From NCBI GenBank assembly GCA_016699535.1, contig CP064980.1, positions 3,542,001 through 3,606,000 on the forward strand: a stretch of 64,000 bases of DNA. The letters run 5' to 3'. The stretch is from Myxococcales bacterium. Its GTDB lineage: Bacteria; Myxococcota_A; Polyangia; Polyangiales; GCA-016699535. The notes below the pieces were generated by a model. It made no database searches. It saw only the letters and a program-made list of their open reading frames with translations, and had not been told where the DNA came from. Position numbers and translations under genes: made by a program. Below, piece after piece: positions 57,042 to 64,000 of this stretch. The stretch's first letter is position 1. Each line of letters starts with the position of its first letter.

Positions 57042-59279
57042 TTGTGCTGTGATTGGATGGAACTGGTTTTCCAGTTGTCTGCAGTAAAAAAGCACGCTAA
57101 TCCGCTGCCTGTGATTGCTGAAATGAAACAAGATACTCTCCCCTGCAGTGGTTGCGGCGCAAGCATGGACCAACTGCGTGCACCTCATGTTGTTGCATTT
57201 GAAGAGGGCTTGTCCTTTTTCTGCTCCGATCAGTGCTTAAAAAAACTCAAGGAACATAGTGCACGGCCAAGCTTCGAAGCGCTTCGCCCTGCTCGTGTAT
57301 CACGATCGCCCGTGCCGCTTGCTCCCGTTAACACCAACAGCATTCAGTCGCCAGGCTTTTTAATCGAAACAAGGCGCCGCTGGTTCATCGCCGCCGTGAC
57401 ACTCTCTACGCTATCCCTTCTGATGGCTGCTTTTGCAGCACGCTCATGGATAGCACTTCTTTGCACCGCACTTAGCACCACAAGCGTTGGCATCGCGTTC
57501 TATGTTGTTCGAGAAAAACATTTAACTCGAAACATTTTTCTGGGACTGGGCTGCATTGGTACCTTACTCATCAATGCGCAAGCGTGGATGCTCGTAGCCG
57601 AGAAAAGCAATGCCAGCTTCGTATTAGCCGGCGCGGCTTGTTGTTCGTTGGTGGTTCTGTTTCGCGTCTACACAGAAATACAAGTTTTGCGGCCCATAGT
57701 GGCCATCCTGCGCAGCATGCGCAAGGCCCTACCGCACATTGCCAAAAAGCCACGACAGGACGATCGGAACCCAACTCAGGTTGCTTTTGATCTTTGCAAT
57801 AGTGAAGAAGTATCGGTGGGAGAGGAGATCTTGCTTCTTGCGGGCGATAGCGCACCTGTTGACGGAACGATTCGCGCTGGACAAGCAGAAGCCTTTCCCT
57901 TCCCGGCTTCAAAGACACTCATATCCGTCAGGCCAGGACAGAATCTTATTGCAGGAACCCAAGTGGTTCGAGGTGCGCTACGCATGGTAGCGACAGCCAC
58001 GCGCGATCAACGCCTACCTTTGCGATCGCTAAGTTCGCCGCGCACCATCCTAAAGACACCGCTGTCACCCGCAACCCTGCATCAAGCCATGTACCGTTGG
58101 GGCTTGGTTGCCTTTGCTTTTGCAGCTCTATTTTTACTCATTATTGTCGATGGTATCGCAAGCAAACTCGGCATGCTTGGGTTGCTTTGTGTCGTCACCC
58201 CTTTTGTATCCCTGTCTCGCAGTGGCTATATCCAGCTCTTGCTTGCTTCGTTCTCAGCGCAAAATCGCGGGATCTTTTTTAATGATCTTCATGCGTTATA
58301 TCGAGCTGGTGCAGTGGACACCGTGGCCGCACGAAGCCGCGGCATTGTCACAGAAGGCCGATTGCAAGTCGTTGATGTCGAATGGATCGATAACAGTGCG
58401 ATGAGTAAAGCCCTCGCGCTGATTCTCTCCGCGGAAAGCAACTTTAGCCAACAGCCTATCGCCCAGGCCTTAGTACGTTACGCCAGTGACCACTGCAAAG
58501 AGCCGACAGCTCTCGCGCACCCGACACTCAGTCCTGGAGAAGGGATCACCGGAAACACACAAGAGGGAGAAGCTTTTGTGATCGGTAATCGGCAAATGCT
58601 GCTCAATCAAGGCGTTAGCATCGCCGTTGCAGAAGAAACCCTAAAAAAAGCTGAAACGCTTGGCCGCACCACGGTATTGGTCGCCATCGGCGGAAAAATG
58701 GTGGCTGTCTTTGCTATGCAAGATGAGCCAAGCCCACATGCCAGAGTCGCCGTCCAACGTCTCTCCGACCTTGGCATCGAAGTCATGCTCCTTTCGGGAG
58801 ACCAAAAACGTACAGTCGAAGTCATGGCTGCACACCTTGGTATTGATTACATCAAAGCTGAACTTTCGCCCCCCGAGCGCGCCCATGAAATTAAAAAACT
58901 CCGCGAAGGAGGAAGCGTAGTGGCAGTCGTTGGGGATCCGAGCCTTGATGAAATCCTTCTGCGAGAAGCGAATATACCCATCCCACTAAGCTCCGCTGGC
59001 AAAGGCGTTTCCTTTAACGACAGCATGGCTTTGGTGGGTAGCGACTTGCGAGATGCGGCCGATGGTCTGTGGATTGCGCAGGCCTGCCACCGCGGCATCC
59101 GCAAAAAAATCTTCGCAGCCCTCACCGTCGGAAGCTGTCTTATGGCAAACACCATGTTTGGACAACTCCCTATCATGATCGGGGCTTTGGCCGCCTTTGC
59201 GCTTGATTTTTACGCCTTGCTTGCGCCACGGCGCTTGCAACGACGAATTGACCTCCGCGTCCCATGCCGTTCATGGTAG
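57042..59279 (+). CDS. Degenerate P1B-type ATPase homologue with TRASH domain (predicted pseudoenzyme)
   Basis: 745 aa as annotated; a later start at 57123 (MKQDTLPC) is equally possible. N-terminal TRASH-like metal site C35SGC...C61SDQC. Then TM helices and an apparently complete P-type ATPase fold, but every catalytic motif is altered: actuator TGES replaced by ASKTLISVRPG (about 286), CPC by TPFVSLSRS (about 386), phosphorylated DKTGT by ARSRGIVTEG (about 430), and GDGxND by GDPSLDE (about 630). Flanking consensus (VDTV...TEGRL, VMLLSGDQKRTVEVMAAHLGI) is kept, and the frame is intact over 2.2 kb. It cannot pump by the usual cycle; a metal-sensing or storage role is possible. Confidence 0.82.
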   Translation: MCCDWMELVFQLSAVKKHANPLPVIAEMKQDTLPCSGCGASMDQLRAPHVVAFEEGLSFFCSDQCLKKLKEHSARPSFEALRPARVSRSPVPLAPVNTNSIQSPGFLIETRRRWFIAAVTLSTLSLLMAAFAARSWIALLCTALSTTSVGIAFYVVREKHLTRNIFLGLGCIGTLLINAQAWMLVAEKSNASFVLAGAACCSLVVLFRVYTEIQVLRPIVAILRSMRKALPHIAKKPRQDDRNPTQVAFDLCNSEEVSVGEEILLLAGDSAPVDGTIRAGQAEAFPFPASKTLISVRPGQNLIAGTQVVRGALRMVATATRDQRLPLRSLSSPRTILKTPLSPATLHQAMYRWGLVAFAFAALFLLIIVDGIASKLGMLGLLCVVTPFVSLSRSGYIQLLLASFSAQNRGIFFNDLHALYRAGAVDTVAARSRGIVTEGRLQVVDVEWIDNSAMSKALALILSAESNFSQQPIAQALVRYASDHCKEPTALAHPTLSPGEGITGNTQEGEAFVIGNRQMLLNQGVSIAVAEETLKKAETLGRTTVLVAIGGKMVAVFAMQDEPSPHARVAVQRLSDLGIEVMLLSGDQKRTVEVMAAHLGIDYIKAELSPPERAHEIKKLREGGSVVAVVGDPSLDEILLREANIPIPLSSAGKGVSFNDSMALVGSDLRDAADGLWIAQACHRGIRKKIFAALTVGSCLMANTMFGQLPIMIGALAAFALDFYALLAPRRLQRRIDLRVPCRSW

Positions 59280-59289
59280 GAGATCAAAT

Positions 59290-60687
59290 ATGACGTCTAG
59301 CAAAATCTGGGGTGGACGCTTCGAGCAGGGAGTCGATGAATTAGCTGCGGATTTCAGCGCTTCGGTCGAGGTCGATCAGCGCCTTGCCCTCTGCGACATT
59401 CAAGGCTCGATAGCCCACGTCCACATGCTCCAATCGACCAAGATCCGAAAAGACGATGAGGCCAAAGCCCTCCTCGCAGGGCTTGAACAAATCCGCGATG
59501 AAGTGAGCGCTGGAAAATTAAAGTGGGATCCAAAGCTTGAAGATATTCATATGAATATAGAAGCCTTGCTCACTTCTCGCGTTGGTGAAGTCGGTGGGCG
59601 CTTGCATACCGCACGAAGCCGGAACGACCAAGTTGCAACTGATATGCGTCTTTGGACACGGCAAGCCACAGTCGACCTCATCAACGATCTTGACCAACTT
59701 CTTACCGTTCTTTACGAACGAGCAGAGCAACATCAAGACACGCTACTGCCTGGCTACACGCACCTTCAACGCGCCCAACCCACACGGCTGGCGCATCATT
59801 TGCTTGCTTGGTCTGAAAAATTCGAAAGGGACCGCAGCCGTTTCATCGATGCAAACTCACGTCTAAACGAATGCCCCCTTGGAGCCGGTGCACTTAGCAC
59901 CACGACCTTTCCTATCGATCGGCACCAGACGGCGAAAGAACTCGCATTTGAACGCCCGATGAGCAATTCGCTTGATGCCGTATCCGATCGTGATTTTCTA
60001 GCTGAATTTCTTTTTGCTATCTCACTTTGTGCAGTTCATCTTTCACGCCTCTGTGAGGAGCTCGTGTTGTGGAGCAGCCAAGAGTTTGCTTTCGTTGATT
60101 TGGGCGATGCCTTTACCACCGGCTCTTCAATGATGCCTCAAAAGAAAAATCCGGACATGGCCGAGCTTGTTCGAGGTAAGACCGGCAGAGCCGTCGGCAA
60201 TCTCGTAAACTTACTCGTCACTTTAAAGGGTCTCCCTCTGACCTACAATCGCGACATGCAAGAAGACAAAGCCCCCGCGTTTGAGGCCTTTGATTCATTG
60301 CACAGCTCGCTTCGTGTCATGGCAGCCATGCTTGATGCCGCCACCTTTCATAGCGAGACGATGAAAGCTGCGCTTCGCACAGGCTATCTCGATGCCACCG
60401 AAATTGCCGATTATCTGAGCACAAAGGATGTACCGTTTAGAGAAGCACACAGCATCGCCGGACAGTTAGTTCAAAAAGCCATCAAGCTCGGTAAAACACT
60501 TAATGAGCTTGAGTTAAGTGACATGAAAAACATAAGCCCTCTTATCGAGCAAGACATTTATGCGGTTCTCGATCCTGAAACCGCTATCGAACGCCGTGAC
60601 GTTTTTGGTGGCCCGTCGAAAAAGCGGGTTAAAGAAGCACTGCATGCGCTGCAAAAACGTCTTAAAAGCCGCGGCATTTCCATCTAA
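59290..60687 (+). CDS. argH: Argininosuccinate lyase
   Basis: 465 aa. Last step of arginine biosynthesis: argininosuccinate to arginine and fumarate. Start at 59290 after GGAG. Family motifs: KIWGGRFEQGVDELAADFSASVEVD, HTARSRNDQVATDMRLW, GYTHLQRAQPTRLAHHLL, and catalytic GSSMMPQKKNPDMAELVRGK. Complete and in frame. Followed 20 nt later by lysA. Confidence 0.97.
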   Translation: MTSSKIWGGRFEQGVDELAADFSASVEVDQRLALCDIQGSIAHVHMLQSTKIRKDDEAKALLAGLEQIRDEVSAGKLKWDPKLEDIHMNIEALLTSRVGEVGGRLHTARSRNDQVATDMRLWTRQATVDLINDLDQLLTVLYERAEQHQDTLLPGYTHLQRAQPTRLAHHLLAWSEKFERDRSRFIDANSRLNECPLGAGALSTTTFPIDRHQTAKELAFERPMSNSLDAVSDRDFLAEFLFAISLCAVHLSRLCEELVLWSSQEFAFVDLGDAFTTGSSMMPQKKNPDMAELVRGKTGRAVGNLVNLLVTLKGLPLTYNRDMQEDKAPAFEAFDSLHSSLRVMAAMLDAATFHSETMKAALRTGYLDATEIADYLSTKDVPFREAHSIAGQLVQKAIKLGKTLNELELSDMKNISPLIEQDIYAVLDPETAIERRDVFGGPSKKRVKEALHALQKRLKSRGISI

Positions 60688-60707
60688 AAACTGATTAAAA
60701 GGATACC

Positions 60708-61994
60708 ATGTCTTTACCCTCTTTATCTGGGACACCCTTTTCGTACCAAAACGGCACTTTGCATATCGACGGCGTATCACTTGAGCGCATTGCCGAAGCA
60801 ACCGATACACCCTGCTTCGTTTACAGCTCAGCCGCCATCGAAAAAGCTTACAAAGCGATTGACGCCTCTTTGTCTTTTGCTCCGCATGAGATTTCTTATG
60901 CTGTGAAAGCCAATGGCAACTTAGCCATCTTGAATCTACTGCGTGAACTTGGATCCGGAGCAGATATCGTTTCCGGAGGTGAACTGGCACGTTGTCAAAA
61001 AGCGGGGTTTTCTTCAGAACGCATTGTCTTTAGCGGAGTTGGAAAAAGCAAAGAGGAGCTTTACACCGCAATCAAAGCAAAGATTCGGTCCATCCATGTG
61101 GAGAGCGAAGCGGAGCTCGACCACATCAACGCCATCTGCCAAGAACTCAAATGCGAAGCCAAACTGTCTTTCCGAGTTAACCCAAACATCGACGCCAAAA
61201 CCCACCCCTATATTTCCACGGGTCTAAAAAGCACAAATTGGCCTTGATATCGAAAAAGCACGGGCGCTTTATGAAACATTAAACAAAGCCCGTATCTCAA
61301 ACTAAAAGGCCTTGCGTGCCATATTGGCTCTCAGCTTCCTTCAGCCGAGCCTCTACGGGATGCCATCGAAATCGTCGCATTGCTTGCCAAAGATTTAATC
61401 GCCAAAGGCGCAGAGCTTCAAACACTTGATGCTGGAGGCGGATGGCCCATCAACTATGGTAACGAAGAAAAAAATCATCCACCGCTTCAGGCCTACGGAC
61501 AGGCCATCGAAGAAGGAATAAAGAGGGCGGGCGCTACGCAGCTCGGTCTTAGCATTCAAGTTGAACCGGGTCGTTCCATTGTGGGACCAAGTGGTGTGTT
61601 GCTCAGCCGCGTTTTGCTCACCAAAACGCAAGGCGATAAGCTTTTCACCGTACTCGATGCCGCAATGACTGAACTGTTGCGACCTGCGCTCTACCAGGCC
61701 TACCACCCCATCTGGCCCGTCGGCGAATCCATCACTCAGGCAAAAAGTGTTGTTACCGATGTGGTGGGCCCGGTTTGCGAAACCGCCGATTTCATCGCCT
61801 TGGATCGAGAGCTACCTCCTCTTAGTGAGCAAACTTTAGTCGCTATCGGCAATGCAGGCGCCTACTCCTCCGCTATGGCCTCGAACTACAATGCCCGACG
61901 CCGCCCTGCCGAAGTGCTTGTCCATAAAAGCACCTTCCGAACGGTCCGCACGCGCGAAAATTATGAAGACCTATGGCGCCTTGAATCAACCTGA
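60708..61994 (+). CDS. lysA: Diaminopimelate decarboxylase (three single-base indels)
   Basis: About 430 aa when joined. PLP-dependent, converts meso-DAP to L-lysine. YAVKANGNLAIL carries the PLP lysine; GADIVSGGEL; then ACHIGSQL, DAGGGWPINY, EPGRSIVGPSG and the C-terminal GAYSSAMASNYNARRRPAEVLV. Between 61219 and 61275 three bases are missing: A in ctaaaaagc, T in aaattgg, one in gcccgtatctc. Restoring them gives GLKKHKFGLDIEKARALYETLNKA..YLKLKGLACHIG. Three breaks within 60 nt of an essential-type gene argue for sequence error. Confidence 0.9.
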
Positions 61995-62107
61995 GCTCAG
62001 CTGCGTTTTTTAGCTAACATAGCTTATTGTCGTGTTTTTTTCAGACAAAAGCGGGGAAATACCACTAGCGCCAAGCCCCGAGCCCTGGTAAGGATCCCTC
62101 AAGTTTT

Positions 62108-63166
62108 ATGCCAGGCACAACGATCATCGGAACCGGACATTTTGTCCCAGGCGAACCCGTACACAACGATGCCCTTGCGCGCGTCATGGATACCAATGAC
62201 GATTGGATTCATCAGCGCACTGGCATTCGTCAACGCTACTATGCCGAAGACGGCACCGGCAGCAGCGACCTTGGAAAAGAAGCCGCCGTTCGAGCACTTA
62301 AGGCTGCCAAAGTCAGCCCCGAAGAGGTTGACTACATTCTTTGCGCGACCATGACACCCGAATTTGTCTATCCAGGTTCAGGTGGATTACTGGGTGCAAA
62401 GCTTGGTATTCCGGGCGTACCAGCCCTGGATATTCGTATGCAGTGCGCAGCAATTCCATTTGCTTTACAGGTAGCCGACGGTCTGATTAACACCGGCGCT
62501 GCGAATACTGTTCTGCTGGTAGGTGCTGAAGTTCAATCAGGTTTTATGCCCTGGAACGATTGGGATACCGTTCGTGGACGTGCTCAAAATAAAATCCCAC
62601 AAGAAGACTGGGATAAAGCCACCCGCCAACGCGGTGTATCGGTCCTTTTCGGCGATGGCGCCGGCGCCTTCGTACTACGCAAGTCCGAAATCGAAGGCCA
62701 TGGCTTGATCGGTAGCGCACTCTACACAGACGGTCGCGATGTCAAACTCATCTACGTGCAAGGCGGTGGTTTCACAAAACACCCTTACGTTTCAAAAGAG
62801 ACTCTCGAAAACGACGATCTTTACCCACGCATGCAAGGACGCGATTTATTTAAGAGCGCCGCTGTTCGTCTTCCGAAGGCCGTGCGTGAAGTGTGTCTGC
62901 GCTGCAATATCAACATCGATGACATCGACTATTTCGTCGCGCATCAAGCCAACGACCGCATCAACGAAGCAGTAAGGCACTCTCTTAAAGTTCCAACAGA
63001 AAAGATTCCCTCAAACATTGCTAAATACGGCAACACCTCTGCCGCCACTATTCCCATTTTGCTCGATGAGTTGATTTTGGAAGGTCGCGTCAAAAAGGGT
63101 GACTTGCTCTGCTTCTTGGCATTGGGCGCTGGCTTGCATTGGGGCGCAAGCTTACTGCGACTTTAG
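62108..63166 (+). CDS. 3-oxoacyl-ACP synthase III (FabH/KAS III family)
   Basis: 352 aa thiolase-fold condensing enzyme. Catalytic triad: C113 ([11 protein letters not shown]), His near 278 ([10 protein letters not shown]) and Asn near 308 (KYGNTSAAT). N-terminus [16 protein letters not shown]...[15 protein letters not shown] is standard KAS III. A second FabH-type enzyme elsewhere cannot be excluded, so it may prime fatty acids or act in secondary lipid synthesis; the AAIPF after Cys is not the exact E. coli context. Convergent with mtnA, overlapping by 15 bp. Confidence 0.9.
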   Translation: MPGTTIIGTGHFVPGEPVHNDALARVMDTNDDWIHQRTGIRQRYYAEDGTGSSDLGKEAAVRALKAAKVSPEEVDYILCATMTPEFVYPGSGGLLGAKLGIPGVPALDIRMQCAAIPFALQVADGLINTGAANTVLLVGAEVQSGFMPWNDWDTVRGRAQNKIPQEDWDKATRQRGVSVLFGDGAGAFVLRKSEIEGHGLIGSALYTDGRDVKLIYVQGGGFTKHPYVSKETLENDDLYPRMQGRDLFKSAAVRLPKAVREVCLRCNINIDDIDYFVAHQANDRINEAVRHSLKVPTEKIPSNIAKYGNTSAATIPILLDELILEGRVKKGDLLCFLALGAGLHWGASLLRL

Positions 63167-64000
63167 GCCTAGCGATCGAGAAAATAAACTTGGGCCTTCA
63201 CCCTGCGCAGGACGGAAGCTTCCTCGCTCTGTGAAGACATAGTCCACGTACTTTGCAGGCGTCACATCAAACGCCGGATGACGGCAAACGATTCCTTTTG
63301 CCACGATACGCTTGCCGAAGATCGTAGCCACTTCTTCTGAGCTACGCTCTTCGATCGGAATCGCTTCTCCATTGGGAGTTTCAAGATCCACCGTGCTCCA
63401 GGGAGCAGCTACAGTAAAGGGCACATCATGCGCTCTACACAAAACAGCCAGACCGTATGTTCCTATTTTGTTGGCAACATCGCCATTGGCAGCAATGCGG
63501 TCCGAGCCAACTACGGCAAAGTTGATTTCCCCGCGCTTCAGAAAATGCCCAGCCATCGAATCGGTAATCACTTCGACATCAATTCCGGCTTCGCTGAGCT
63601 CCCATGCGCTCAAGCGCGCCCCTTGCAAATAAGGTCGTGTCTCGCAACAAAACACTTTGAAATCTTTACCCATGGCATGAGCTGCTCGGATCACACCAAG
63701 CGCTGTACCGTAGCCTCCGGTGGCTAGCGCGCCGGTATTGCAATGTGTCACGACTGTGCCGCCATCCGGTACATGCTCAGCGCCGAGCTTTCCCATGGTT
63801 TTGCAAGCATGAAGATCCTCGAGATGAATAGCCTCTGCTTCTTGCTGCATGCGCGCTGCTCTTGTTTCGTGCGCTTCATCCTGAATGAGTCGCGCCGTCT
63901 CGAGCATGCGTGCTGCTGCCCATTTTAAATTCACAGCGGTGGGTCTGGCTGCCACAAGCTCATCGGCGCCGCGTTCAATAGCCTGAAAAAAACCAGCCCC
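63152..64000 (-). CDS. mtnA: S-methyl-5-thioribose-1-phosphate isomerase (5' end beyond window)
   Basis: About 282 C-terminal residues; the frame is open to the right edge (…[26 protein letters not shown]). Methionine-salvage isomerase of the eIF2B-alpha-like fold. Motifs: [20 protein letters not shown] with the catalytic Cys, [43 protein letters not shown] with the catalytic Asp, [11 protein letters not shown]. Normal length is about 340-350 aa, so some 60 residues lie outside. Confidence 0.95.
   Translation of the reverse strand, partial: GAGFFQAIERGADELVAARPTAVNLKWAAARMLETARLIQDEAHETRAARMQQEAEAIHLEDLHACKTMGKLGAEHVPDGGTVVTHCNTGALATGGYGTALGVIRAAHAMGKDFKVFCCETRPYLQGARLSAWELSEAGIDVEVITDSMAGHFLKRGEINFAVVGSDRIAANGDVANKIGTYGLAVLCRAHDVPFTVAAPWSTVDLETPNGEAIPIEERSSEEVATIFGKRIVAKGIVCRHPAFDVTPAKYVDYVFTERGSFRPAQGEGPSLFSRSLGLKSQ

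Overview
The window looks like a chromosomal segment of a Gram-negative bacterium of the former Deltaproteobacteria, most likely Myxococcota-like. The reasons are a dense c-type cytochrome cluster with CX4CH as well as CXXCH haem sites, a Cys-rich secreted repeat lipoprotein, a SufBCDSU-SufT operon under an Rrf2 regulator, a sigma-54 two-component system and moderate G+C. The taxon is inferred from gene content only.

Layout. (1) 1-5.8 kb: a czcCBA-czcD divalent-cation efflux operon whose first gene runs off the left edge. (2) 5.8-17.5 kb: an accessory block bounded by two copies, about 180 bp each, of a truncated merR-like gene, each tied to a MerR-type operator. It holds an ACR3 arsenite permease, a small copper-type lipoprotein operon (39-aa lipoprotein, DUF3347 protein, Cys-rich lipoprotein), a CopA-type ATPase, an APC permease, a HAD-phosphatase deletion remnant, a GH130 enzyme, an unusual ABC1-kinase/ATC-hydrolase-like fusion and a START-like protein. 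(3) 17.5-18.8 kb: an AbiEi antitoxin next to a gutted AbiEii toxin. (4) 19-28.7 kb: a sigma-54 histidine kinase/response regulator pair and a CusCBA-type Cu/Ag efflux operon. (5) 29.8-38.5 kb: a seven-gene, fully overlapping cytochrome/beta-barrel operon encoding 63 predicted haem sites, including a 24-haem protein; this is a candidate trans-envelope electron conduit. (6) 38.7 kb: tRNA-Arg(CCG) with a nearby duplicate of its 3' end. (7) 39-46 kb: the SUF Fe-S assembly operon, its Rrf2 regulator and an A-type carrier. (8) 46-64 kb: mostly housekeeping genes (comEC, fumC, argH, lysA, fabH-like, mtnA), plus a Cys-rich lipoprotein, an esterase, a GH63-like hydrolase, an L,D-transpeptidase and a full-length P-type ATPase homologue that has lost every catalytic motif.

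The most coherent hidden signal is regulatory. A 17-bp palindrome, GTAACC-N5-GGTTAC, occurs as tandem pairs at 8.75 kb and 18.84 kb and singly at 7.43 and 21.90 kb. Four sigma-54 -24/-12 elements (GG-N10-GC) lie 70-155 bp from these sites: upstream of the kinase gene, upstream of the cus operon, and divergently upstream of copA and of the small lipoprotein operon. This predicts an autoregulated sigma-54 copper/silver regulon that links loci 10-14 kb apart.

Caution: about 14 genes-worth of reading-frame breaks are single-base length differences, nearly all in homopolymers, and they hit essential-type genes (lysA, fumC, comEC). Most are probably sequence errors, so those genes are reported here as one CDS each. 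By contrast, the AbiEii, HAD, cytochrome-tail and merR fragments lack whole domains and are genuine remnants.
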